From Coriaria nepalensis (Eukaryota > Streptophyta > Magnoliopsida > Cucurbitales > Coriariaceae): 64,000 bases of DNA. Shown here in pieces: positions 37,768-57,837 of this stretch. Positions within the stretch are counted from its first letter, which is position 1. The number at the start of each line of letters is the position of its first letter. The DNA is taken from positions 1,743,501 through 1,807,500 of the forward strand of contig CP114497.1 of assembly GCA_027186245.1 (NCBI GenBank), written 5' to 3'. A model generated the notes under the pieces. That model was not told where the DNA came from. It was given only the letters and a program-made list of their open reading frames with translations, and made no database searches. A program made the translations under genes and the position numbers.

Positions 37768-37912
37768 TGTACACTGGCCAGGAGCCCTCAACATCGTATG
37801 ACCATATCCTGCACTTATCGACCCTTAACCTCTTAACAGGCACTTATGACGGAGTATCAGATTATCCTTATAGTGAGAGGGACCGTAGCATATGATCAAG
37901 CTCCATACTCAT
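37768..37912 (-). repeat. Terminal direct repeat, copy 1
   Basis: Pairs with 40,960-41,093, with many substitutions and small indels. It probably derives from an LTR. Confidence 0.6.
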
Positions 37913-40900
37913 TCTGATGCGCAAGATCCTCCCATGAAGGAAAACATAAAGCATACTTGAATATTATTTGTCGGATTTCTGTCAGAAATTTGAATAAGCT
38001 TGGTGATTTAGGAAGGAGAGGGAGTGTTGAGTAAACATGATTTTTATTGATCGTAATGTATTTTACAATAGACTTTTTTTTGTTTTTTGAACTGTGAGAG
38101 TTCTAACCTTTATATAGGTAGAATGAACTCTCTGGATCTGACAGTAGGTTTGCAAACACTCTTACATAATTGGAAATAGACCGATAACTTTAGAAAAGTA
38201 TACATTAAAACATAATATTTGAGGGTTCCACGTGACTTTTATCATTATAAGACAACATGTTAGATAATAATAAAGTAGATTTTGGATAAGCAGGAATCTT
38301 ATGAGTTAGCTAAGAGCTGGTCACATGGAATTTTGTGATGGTGATAAGTTGAAGTTGTTGTAATCTTCGTGATTTGAGTCGATGCTTCTGGCTAATTATT
38401 TATACCACGGGTCTGATGGTCCGAATTTATTATTTGGGTTATAGTCCATGCTTGAGAGTCTTGAAAGTGTTTTGCTAAGTAGCAAGAAGATGGGACGATG
38501 AATATCTCATGTGGAAAGTCTTGTTTTCATTATTGAGTTCTAGGAGGAAATTGTAGAGTCACATCCTGATTTATGGCCATTGGCTAACCATATCATAGAT
38601 GGTCTGATATTCATAAACAATATTAACGGACCAAAGTAACTTAGTGTGATGATTAAACATGTAGGGTCTGTGAAAGATGTAGATCATCTTCTCGCTAAGG
38701 TTATCCATTTTCCATACATTATGGTAACCCATCAATTTTGTGAGCTTTTTACGCCACCATTAAAGGGAAGAGAACCATTGGAGAAAGGTTCAAATGAGGG
38801 AATTTTGGTTATTTGGGTCATGAACATGATTGTAGAGTTTCATGAGGAGAAAAGCTATGGGATGAGAAAAGAGGATAAAGAAGCATTAGAGGTACTAAAT
38901 GGTATCCTGGGTAAAAGTTATGGGACGATAAGGAGGGATATAAAAGAGATCAAGACAAATTGTGTCTATTTGAGCTCGAAATATACTTGACCACGAAGAC
39001 GAGAGTAGTAACGTTGTAAGTTATGAACATCATATTTCTTGACATCTTAAGAGGATTGGTTCTAGATAGAATTTTTTCTAAAAACTTTGTAAGTCATCTT
39101 GAAGGGTTTAGAATAATCCTTTTAGAAGGATGGAGAATAAGAGGAAGGGCTAAAAGGCGAGTATCCGTATGAGGAAACAAGTGTCCATGATTATCCATAT
39201 CACAATGGATTCTATTCATTTAAACTTTTAGCTATTGAATCTCCTTTTTCTTTTGGTTAAGATCTGCACTGAACCTTTGGTTCTTAATTAGATACTAAAG
39301 ATAAATATCTAACTTATGGATGCATTCTTTAAAATCTTGGTAGATTATTTTTAGATTAAAATCTAGTCGTGTAAGTCTTTCTTCAGTTTTATCCAATGCT
39401 TTATCGAGCTTGGAGTCAATGGTTCTTAGGAACATGTTCAATGTTCAGGCATTTTCTGTCTGCTAGTTCAGGACTTCTTCTACCTGTGAAGAAGGGTATT
39501 TCTTTCATTAGGAAAGATCTTCGTTGGCTGGATAAAGGGCCGTGTAGAGTAGCGATGATTTTCATCTACAAATGCTCGAGAGGGGGAAATTCCTCATTAT
39601 AAGAGGAAGCCATATAGTAGGGAATATGTTGTAGAGCTAGTAGAGCGATAATCTCTAGCTCAAGAGAAGTGAGAAGACCTTCTTCTTCTAGGATATGCAA
39701 AGCTTCTTCATAGATGCCCAATGGCTTGCGGGGAATATACATGATAACCCAAGGTGAGTCAGGGTTGTCCGGTTGTGATGAAGGGTTTAGTACTAGAAAA
39801 CGATCTTTTAGGTCTTTTGGTTTTTCTCTGGCAAGCATAGTTAGCGTCACACATCTCTGGATCAACATCCCAGATGAAGTGTCCATTGATCTTGTTTGTG
39901 TAAGTTACTGATCCATCATGGTGAAAATAATGGATCAAAATTTCCTTCTCAAAGTCAAACAATGTGATCATCATTGATTGAAAAATTTGCTAAGTAAGGT
40001 ATGTGGATTCCTTAGAGAGAGGTTGGAAGACTGTCTTGATCATGCCTTCTGGTAACTTGATGAATTCAAAATCCTGAACTTAAACAAGGGAAGTGTCCTG
40101 AAACAACTTCTCATATTTAGTAACCCATTCAAGTGGCATGAGCTTTGTGAGTTGGTCACGAGCTATTTATCTTAGAATTTAAATGATCGTGGGAATTTCA
40201 TATTCTCTTTCTATAGTAATAAAAATGGTATCTGTTGAGGTGTTTAAGAGAGGAAGATCAATTGTATGGTCCTGCAACCTATAGGCTATCTGATTATGGA
40301 GCATATCCATATAGTAATTTGCCACCATGGAGATACCAGCAATTTGTATCTAGATTTTGAGAAATTTTGAGATGTTGGGATCAGTAAGAGGGATATTGAA
40401 GTTTGGATAAAATATGAGACAAAAGCAATCTTGATTATAACAGATAATCATTTTCTCCCGTGGAGAGAAAGGACGACACGTACCCCCCAAGATGGATATG
40501 TGAATATTCTTTGTAGATCCATTAGGTGATCATTTGTGGAACTAGAGTGAAGTTAACATATTATTCCGACAATGAAGAGGGGATCAAATAGTTATCAAAT
40601 TCAGTAGAATGGACATACTCTTTAACAAGAGGTTTTGGAGTACTAATGAGTTGTCGAATAATTCTCCTAAAAGTTTTGTGCCTATTAAAGATGTTATGAG
40701 AGTTGATTAAAGACAAAGATGTTTCATTAACTTGGGTATTTTTTGAAATATAGGTATATTTTATAAGGTTAGTAATCTTAGAAGAATTTGTCTTTTTTAT
40801 AAGAGGAGGTAGAGACATAAATGAAGAGAGTTGGTTTGGTTTAGATGAAGAGGATGGTATGAATTAGAAGCGAGGGTGATATTTGAAGGCATAATTTCTA

Positions 40901-40959
40901 AGATTCCTTCCTTATTTCTAGTAGATCTTGTTCATCATTCAAAATAGAATCTGATAACA

Positions 40960-41093
40960 TGTACGCTGGTTAGGTACCCTCAACACTTTACGATCATGTC
41001 CTGCACCTATCGGCCCTTAATCTCTTAATGGGCATTTATACCGGAGTATCAGATTATTCTCTGAGAGAGACAATAGAATCAAGCTTCATTCCT
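40960..41093 (-). repeat. Terminal direct repeat, copy 2
   Basis: Partner of 37,768-37,912. The next sequence towards lower coordinates, read on the minus strand, is the possible primer-binding site. Confidence 0.6.
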
Positions 41094-42111
41094 ATTTATT
41101 TTATATTATAATTATTATTTTTGCACTTTACCAGATACACATTGGGCCAATTTAAGATAGGACTTCTACATGGCGTGTAGTAAAATTCGGTCCAAGCCCG
41201 TGTTAACAAACAGCTCGAGCCCAACGGGTTGGATCCAACGTGTTTACTAATTTACTGGACGGGGAGGGAAAGAAAAAAACGCAGATCTCTTATCTCTCTC
41301 CGAAGTCCTACCCAAACAGAAGTGTCGCACTTACTTCGCCTCCTCTTTTACCGTGTCCATCTTTGCTCTTTCTTTCTCTCTTGCTCTCTCTTGATGTGTT
41401 ATGGCTACGGACTAATCTAGGGTTTGCACGACCAATCACAGCCATGTAAGAACTCTTCCACTCCAGCCTTCGTCTCTGTGCATTCGAATGATGCTTGGAT
41501 TTTGGGTTAAAAAGTTTGATGAATTGTAGAAATTACATGATCAACGTGTGCTATTTTTTAAAAAAGGAAAGGATTTTTCGAACCTTAGAACTGTTTCTTT
41601 TAGAAATTTAAAAAAAAGGATTTGTACAGTGTTGCTTACTTGAAAGTCATTATAGAATGCGAAGTGAAAACTCAAAGTACACATTTTTGATGTTAAGAAA
41701 ACCGTTTTGCGTATCTTCAGTTATTAACCTCTAATGGCTTCATCCTCTTCTGTGATTTCATCCAATTTGCACTATATTTCCATGCCCTATCAATAGTTTA
41801 TATGGTACATTTGACCTGTGTAATTATTCATAATTTGGTTATTATAAGAGACACATAACTATACTCGATAGACGTGTAACTCAAACTGCACCCATGAAGA
41901 TTCAGTTTAACGCTACAAGAAGACAATAAGTTTATTACTTTCCAATTCCAATGTTATTTGTCATGGAAAGATTTTGTCTTGAAGCTCTGAAGAATTACTT
42001 TCTCAATTTGAATCCAGTGATGCGGCTTCTTTTATTTTTTTTCTTTTGTAGTCAAAATATATCTATAATTTTACTAATAGCTTGATATCATCCAGTTGAC
42101 AAGAAATTGCA
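41094..42111 (+). promoter_or_regulatory. Promoter, 5' UTR and leader intron of the AAA ATPase gene
   Basis: A CT-rich leader (about 41,290-41,445) ends at a GCCAT|GTAAG donor at 41,446. A plausible acceptor (ATCCAG) at about 42,095 lies 17 bp before the ATG at 42,112. This suggests a noncoding first exon with a leader intron of about 650 bp. This is inference from splice-site quality alone. Confidence 0.45.
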
Positions 42112-51114
<9,003 letters not shown>

Positions 51115-51882
51115 AAACACCATTTTTGTTTTCTTTTTCTTTATCACACCCACCCATAATCATTAAATATTTAAAATGTATTTTTTTTTTAAAGAAAAAT
51201 CAGTACTTATTACTTCCTTCCCCACTTTCCCATCCTCTTTATATGGGTGAGAGAGATCTGTTCTTTGCTCAATCTTTCTATTGGGTCTTTTTTTTCTAAC
51301 CCCTGTTAGCATTTATCAGAATTTTGTAGGCCATGTATTAATAATGTGTCTTGTTAACTAAATTTTTATTTAAGTTAACAATCAGTCTTCTTCTTTTTTT
51401 TTCTTGAGCCCTCCGGTCGTGTTTACGGTATGCTCATTCATTTCATAGTTACATATAAAATTCATATATGATATAATGATATAATGATGTAAAGTTGGAA
51501 TGCCTGAAATGGGATTAATAGATTTACTATATGGATCAAAAGTGTCTTAACACTGGAATAGAACGACAGGTAGTTACATTTAGTGAAACCAATCAACATG
51601 ACGTTTAATCATTATATGTACGATGTGTCGTTGGCTAATAGATGAAACGTTCGGTTGGCGCCGACTTGTGTAATATTATTGTACGACATGTCGTTCCTGT
51701 TAAGAAATGGAACACAGAGACGGAGTATTCTTCATTTCAATCTTCTTCTTCAGCTTCAGCTCTGCTCTCTTCCGAGTCTTCTGTTCTTCATCCTTCCTTT
51801 CTTTAACTAATGTTCCTTTCTTTAACTAATGATTGCCCGTCGCAGGCTGAAATTCTTCATGTTTTTCTTTCTCTAGGCAAAA
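51115..51882. other. Spacer between AAA ATPase and COQ2-like pseudogene
   Basis: AAA ATPase 3' UTR followed by the former promoter and leader of the COQ2 copy (CT-rich near 51,730-51,800). TGTCGTTGGCTAATAGATGA and TGTCGTTCCTGTTAAGAAAT near 51,626 and 51,680 form a loose short repeat. No gene is seen. Confidence 0.5.
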
Positions 51883-54750
51883 ATGGCCTCGTTTTTCCTC
51901 TCTCGTACTTCACGTAGGATTCTCAAACCCTCTCTTTCATCTTCACACTCACTATGTCTCTTCAATCCCACTCTCTATTCCTCTCACCCAACACCAGACT
52001 CCAAACCTAATCCTAGCTCTAATACTAGCTCCATACACGATCATTGGGCTCCTTCCCTCCAAATTTCCCTGGAAAATTTGAAGTACAGTTCGGGATTCGG
52101 ACTCTTGGCTAGCATTTCGACTTCAACTTCATCTTCAAGCGCCAGAGATAGCTCGAATAAGGAGGATCGCCATGGTGACGGTGGCGGCGCCAGTCCTGAT
52201 GGAGGAGAATCACCATCAAAGATTGAGGTGTCTCGGATTGACCTGTATCTGCCCAAGCAGGCTCGACCTTATGCTCGTCTGGCTCGCCTCGATAAGCCGA
52301 TCGGTACGTGGTTGCTCGCTTGGCGTTGCATGTGGTAAGTATTTCTACTAAGCTCTTTTTAGCTGTAGAGAAAATGTGAGAAAATTTGGAAGATTGAATT
52401 TCGGAAGGTGAATTGAAAGCAGATTTCGTTACTAGACATGAGCATTGCAATTTTTGCTTCTCAGAAAATGAAATATGATACTACCTCAAAACTTGTACAA
52501 TTTTATAGCAGATTGTAAGGTGCACATTCTCTTATATAACTTGCCTGAAACCTTTTTTTTTTCCTTCTTATTCTTCTGTTCTTCTTCTTTAGGTCGATTG
52601 CCTTGGCAGCATCACCGGGTGACTTTCCCGACTTTAAGATGATGGCTCTTTTTGGTTGTGGGGCATTACTTTTAAGGGGCGCTGGATGTACCATAAACGA
52701 TCTCCTTGATTGAGACATTGATATAAAGGTTAGTTTAATTCCTTCTATTTCATGAGGAAATTCACTTCAATATGTGTAAGGCCAGAAAAAATGTTCATTA
52801 GATGCTTGTCAAAAGTGAAAAGTCTTGTTACTTTGCCTATATATCCCATACATGCGGCAAATCATGTTTACATGTTCGTGTAACCTTTTTATCATTCACA
52901 CATACACACAATAATATGCATTTGTGGCGTAAATTTCTTCTAGTATTTATCTGTATAAAGGGTTTTATTTATCAACTCTTTCATAATTGTTGGATACCTT
53001 TCTTATGCAGGTAGAGCGTACAAAGTTGAGACCAATTGCAAGTGGACTTCTGACACCATTTCAAGGACTCTGTTTTCTTGGGTTCCAGCTGCTTTTGGGT
53101 CTTGATATTCTTCTCCAATTGAATAATTATAGGTAAGAGTTTTCTTGAGCTAATCAAGTCAGGAGATCATGTTTTGGACGCTTTTCAAGCTTGAAACTTT
53201 TGCTGTATAACAATTATCAGAGCATTTCCTTTCCCCCACCCTTTTGTTGCATGCTGATGTGGTTATATGAACATTGTAAATTGTTAAATATAAGATAAGT
53301 TTATGTAGTTAATTGTCTTATCTATTTATAACAGCCGCATTTTAGGAGCATCCTCTTTGTTACTAGTCTTTTCCTATCCTCTAATGAAGAGATTCACATT
53401 TTGGGTATGATGCTTTGATTTCATTTACCCCATCTTCTAATTCTTCATTCATCTATTTTTTTGCCTGACATTTGAATGTTTTGTGTCAGCCGCAAGTGCC
53501 TATCTGGGTTTGACCTTCAACTGGAGCTTTATTAGGATGGGCAGCCATTAGAGGAGGTTTGGACCCCTCTATTGTATTTCCATTATACATCTCTGGTGTA
53601 TTCTGGACTCTTGTGACACTATTTATGCGCATCAGGTACAATACACATGTCTCAGAAACTGTAATTACTTTGTGCTATACCCTTTTGTCATGCAACTTCT
53701 GTTGTGTCCCTAAACTTCTAACATGGAGAAACATTTTCCAAAGAATTATGTAGCACTTGATAAATCTATGTGCAAAATATCTTGTCTGAGGTTCATTTTT
53801 GTAATGGCTTTCAGGATAAAGGTGATGATTTAAAAGTGGGCGTGAAATCCACTGCTCTGAGATTTGGAGACTTGATGAATGAGTGGAATACTGTGTTTGG
53901 AATTGCGTGCATTAGTAGTCTTTGTGTCAGCGGATTCAATGCTGACCTCAGTATTTTCCTTTATTCTCATTTTTGCAACTTATATGAGTATGTCTGTTTG
54001 GTTGGCCTGTACTGTAACGGTCTATGTTTCCTGCAATTGCAATGTGGAGCAGGGCGGCCATATTTTGCCTTTTTGGCTGCTGCATCGGGGCAATTGGCTT
54101 GGCAAATATGGACCGTTGATCTCTCATCTCGTGCTGACTGTAATCGAAAGTATGTATTTAATTTCTATGAAGATTGTATGTTAGACTACCTAAGCAGGAA
54201 AGGAAATAAATTATGACTTACTGCATTTATTCCCTTATATTTTCGGGTCACCTTATGGATGAATGGAATTTTTACACATCCACAACAAATTGGGAAGTTC
54301 GTTTTTCTGGGAATCCAATCCCTGATGAAGTTGATTGATTGCACTCTAGATCCATGGGATTAAGGGCCTTATATGTGCTCATTAGTCATTATTGTTAAGT
54401 TTGACAAATAATATCTTGAAATGGGTTCATTGATGACTCTGTTGGCCATTCTGATGCCAAAGGGCCTTCAATCTTTCACCAAAGATATGTTCAAGAGGAT
54501 ACTATGATCCTGCCGAAGTGCAGAAGATTAGTATTATTTTTAATCTCGCGTTATACAGATGCTTAATCTAAGCCCACTGGTTGATTGAACTTCCCTCTTG
54601 GTGGTCCATTTGCTTTCTCTCTGCTCATACTTGAGAATTAGCAAGTCACTATTCCTTATGACTTCTTTTCTTTGTTCCAGATTTGTGTCCAACAAGTGGT
54701 TTGGTGCTATTATCTTCAGCGGGATCTTGCTTGGAAGGCTTTCTTCTTAA
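51883..54750 (+). pseudogene. PPT1: 4-hydroxybenzoate polyprenyltransferase (COQ2/PPT1), disrupted copy
   Basis: COQ2/PPT1 attaches the polyprenyl chain to 4-hydroxybenzoate in ubiquinone synthesis, in the mitochondrial inner membrane. Eight exons are recognisable with good splice sites: 51883-52334, 52593-52728, 53011-53132, 53335-53404, 53490-53635, 53815-53950, 54053-54149, 54681-54750. Residues run from a Ser-rich presequence through KQARPYARLARLDKPIGTWLL and the first Asp-rich prenyl-diphosphate site to the C-terminal RKFVSNKWFGAIIFSG. Four lesions break it. A TGA at 52,711-52,713 replaces the Arg codon of the NDLLDRD motif. Two extra bases occur at about 53,497-53,498, two are missing at 53,524/53,525, and four are missing at about 53,615/53,616 (expected LVYDTIYAHQ). 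The exon sum of 1229 nt is four short of 411 codons, which fits these indels. Introns are kept, so this is not a processed copy. Confidence 0.88.
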
Positions 54751-56658
54751 TGGTACAATTTTTCCCTTTGAAATAATATTTGCATGTACATGGGGTCCTT
54801 ACTCCTCTTTTTCTTGAGATGTGATTGATTGAAATTGTCAAGCTAAAGTGAGATGTGACTGAAATTGTGTTTCATTGCTCTGTAATATGTCGGTCCTTGT
54901 AATCATCCTTGCAATTCTGTCTCAGGTAGTAAAAGGGCTCACCACGATCGAACACTTTCTCGATAACTTTTGATTTTTCAGATTGTTGCAAATGATCTTT
55001 GGTGAAGTGAAAGTTGAAAGAGGCAAGTCCTGAACCCTTATTATTATTATTATTATTTCCTTGCTTAAGCTTAGAAATGGATGGAGGCCCAAGTATCTGT
55101 GCAGGACACTCATTTTGGGTTCATAATTTTACCTAATTATAGGTAAAAAGAGCATTCTTTTTGTAGGATTAAAGCATATCGTCTCCTAGGCTAAACCTAT
55201 GAACAAAGTTGTTGTAACCTCCATGTAACATTGACCGACTCTCAATCATTTTTCGTACCGTTATCTATTCAAGTAACCAGGATGATGTACTATATTGTAC
55301 ATAATTCAATTTATCTCCCACACATATAGTGAAGAAATCCATAAGATATATCCTCATTGTTTAATAATACTTTACTCGGGAAAAGATTGGCGGTGCTCGG
55401 ATCGATTAGATTTCGATATTCCCTCAAGTTCTCTATGTAAAGTTCTTGTGCATTTTTCTTCATATAGCATCTAGAACTTTTAGAGATTCTCAGTTTGGTA
55501 TGAAATTTAAAATAAAAGTTCAAGTCTATATTATGATGTTCATGTGCATAATGCATAATGCAGGCAGGCCCACTCTTCTTCTCCAGATAGCAGACTTGCC
55601 CACCTCATTCATATAATGTCATATTCTTTCGATATCTAAAGATGAAAAGTTCATCTGTCCTATTCCTTGATCTATATTATATCATCCATCCATCACGTAT
55701 GATGTCTGCCCCACATAAACGACAAGTTAATGTGTTTTCTGACTTGAACGACGTGTCGTTTACCATTTGATTTCGAGATTTGATGAATGATGAGCCTGAT
55801 ATCTATATAAGCATCAAGTATACAGTACATGAATTTTATCATCACAAGCTGGTTCAGGAAACTTGTGGGTCGTGTTATCACGGACTGACACGTCATCGAG
55901 TTCAAGTACGTACATCCGATTCGCACTCACTTTTCTGTTAATTAATGAAAGCCAACAAAATAATGAATACAGGATACGTGTCAGTAGCAGGAGATAAGGT
56001 TCAGAGTGGAGCAGATTAATCATCGCGTATTATGTAGGAATAGGATAGAAGTTTGGTGATATGGAGGGTGACGAGAAGAAAAGCAGAGTGACACAGCGCA
56101 GCAGCACCCAGTACTGACTCGTCCGTGTTAACTGTTAAAAATGGGAAGGGAATCGTCGGCGCAGGATACGGCGTAGAGGCCGGAAATGGGCTGAATCGGG
56201 AACTGTAGCTTCCTCTCTCTCCCTCTCTCTCCCCCCCCCCCCCCTCTGTTCTGTGACTACTCATCGGAAACCAGCCATCCTATTTCGACCCCACCCACCT
56301 CAGAGGGTCCCACCTTCTACTTTTTTTTTTCTTTCTTCTTTCTCACTAAATGGGTTACGTTGATTTGTCCCACGTATCAGATTCCTTGAACCTGCCACGT
56401 GCCTAACGCGTAAATTTTTTGACGATTTGCTTGCACACTTTTTCCTCTCCTCCTACTCCAAACCGAGGCTTCTTCGTAATTATAGTTCGTACGGAAACAT
56501 CTTAATCCTTAGGTAGGAAGGTTCTAAGGTGTAACTATTAGCTCTAAATCTTCACTAATAATCTTATCTAATATATTCATATCAGAAAATTATCATAATT
56601 CTAATTATCGTGATGGAGAAAGATGATTAGTTCAGTAATAGGAGCACCTGCACGTGTG

Positions 56659-56689
<31 letters not shown>

Positions 56690-56768
56690 CTAATAAGCAC
56701 CAGGTCATCCCATCCCTTTCACCATATTACATTGTGAAAGAAGAGTAAATTGTAAGATCGATTCGTTG
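54751..56768. other. Intergenic region upstream of the MIR396-like hairpin
   Basis: AT-rich spacer. It contains a CT tract and a poly-C run (about 56,213-56,246) and a (TA)n tract (56,664-56,690). The latter lies about 80 bp upstream of the hairpin and could include its TATA element. Minus-strand open frames of 60-80 codons show no recognisable domain. Confidence 0.5.
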
Positions 56769-56769
56769 T

Positions 56770-56872
56770 TGCATGCTTTTCCACGGGCTTTCTTGAACTT
56801 TTAGTACTCATGGAAGAAAGTCATTATCTGAATTCTCTGTGTAAAGCTCAAGAAAGCCGTGGGAAAACATGA
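56770..56872 (+). ncRNA. MIR396: MIR396-like microRNA precursor hairpin
   Basis: The 5' arm (56,779-56,800) reads TTCCACGGGC followed by TTTCTTGAACTT, which is miR396 (family consensus TTCCACAGC then TTTCTTGAACTG/T) with one additional G. The 3' arm (56,846-56,868) reads GCTCAAGAAAGCC then GTGGGAAAAC, like miR396 star strands. The arms are reverse complements except for one unpaired base on each side and one mismatch; flanking CATG sequences extend the stem. The loop is about 45 nt. miR396 controls GROWTH-REGULATING FACTOR (GRF) mRNAs. A similar G in the seed area (TTCCACGGC) is known to me from poplar miR396f/g; the extra G here is additional. Expression cannot be judged from sequence. Confidence 0.78.
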
Positions 56873-57837
56873 ATATGGATTTTCACTCTTCACTTTCTAC
56901 AAAATCACGGTTTCATTCATCATCACTATACTATACTACTATGTCAAGGTAATTGATTGGGATGCATTCATTATACATTAATAACCATATTCAAACTGAA
57001 GTTTGAATCTTGTGCTTTAGTTATACACATTTCCTCAGCTTAAACTGAATTTTATTATTATTATTATTATTATTATTTTTTTTTATTAATATAAGTTAGA
57101 GATGAAAACCCTGTTTTGATATGAACAAAAGAAGAAGAAAATATTCATCTTATTTCAAGATTTTGTAATCTTAAGTTTCGTTCTCTTCTTCTTCGTCTAC
57201 AAAAATGGGTACTATCAGAAATTCAATAATAGATATCTATTGCCATTATAACTTTCCTTATCCTTTCCTTTCAAGATCTATTCGAAAGAGAATCCCAAGT
57301 GCTCGCTTGCTAGGCTATGCTTCATCTCCCTTTACTTTACTTTGGCTTTCCTTACTTAGATCGGATTGCTTTTCTTAATGACTTTTCCTTTATTGAAATT
57401 GCTTTGGGTCACCCTAAGTCATATTAGCCTATCTTGTCTCAAGCGTGTCATTTTTTAGTGTATTCTGATAGAAAAGCTAACACAGACATTATGAATCTAT
57501 CAATCTTACATCTAAAAATTTATAAATCTTTAAAATCTAATAATAATTTTAATTTTAGATATATATATATATATTTTAAATTAAAATATATCACATTATA
57601 TAATAAATAATATAATATATTTTAACCCATAAATTAAATTTAATTCAAAATTATCTAAATCTCCATCCTTTAATTTTGCTTAAAAAGAAGGAAAATAAAT
57701 AAATAATAATAAAATAGAGCCTTCTTGCGATAAGCCCATAGTATGACCCGACCCGACCCATCATACAGGCGCCCATTGCTATCCAAGTCCTCTTTTCCGT
57801 AGTCTGTAGTTGAAGCTCAAACCAAACCGAAATTCAG
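56873..57837. other. Spacer before the thioredoxin/DUF179 gene
   Basis: AT-rich, with a (TTA)n run near 57,054-57,076. The probable promoter and leader of the downstream gene occupy the last 150 bp. No coding sequence is recognised. Confidence 0.5.

Larger units (their letters stand above)
37693..41093 (-). mobile_element. Decayed retroelement with direct terminal repeats
   Basis: Related direct repeats lie at both ends: 37,768-37,912 and 40,960-41,093, sharing CCCTCAACA, CCTGCAC.TATCG.CCCTTAA and GGAGTATCAGATTAT. A second repeat (GATCAAGCTCCAT ... AGCATACTTGAATATTATT) occurs at about 37,692-37,767 and 37,892-37,968. On the minus strand a TATATAAAGG TATA-like box lies at 38,107-38,116. Next to the high-coordinate repeat is a sequence close to the tRNA-iMet primer site (TGTTATCAGATTC at about 40,945-40,957). 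Minus-strand open fragments (40,818-40,561, 39,974-39,759, 39,886-39,566) lie between. They are tentatively like a 30K-type movement-protein region found in some plant retroelements and endogenous pararetroviruses. No reverse transcriptase or protease motif was recognised. The element is broken throughout. Confidence 0.5.

Noticed and set aside
38646..38990. 114-codon plus-strand open frame
   Set aside because: No recognisable domain; it lies inside the decayed retroelement whose readable fragments are on the other strand.
52711..52713. C-to-U/U-to-C editing as a rescue of the COQ2 TGA codon
   Set aside because: This is a nuclear gene; plant editing of this type acts in organelles, and the three indels would remain.
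56213..56246. CT tract and poly-C run
   Set aside because: Simple sequence, common in plant spacers and prone to sequencing error; no structure or gene is attached.
57240..57480. Possible organelle-derived insertion
   Set aside because: The base composition and CTTTCC-rich style feel like plant mitochondrial spacer, but no organelle gene or known block could be recognised.
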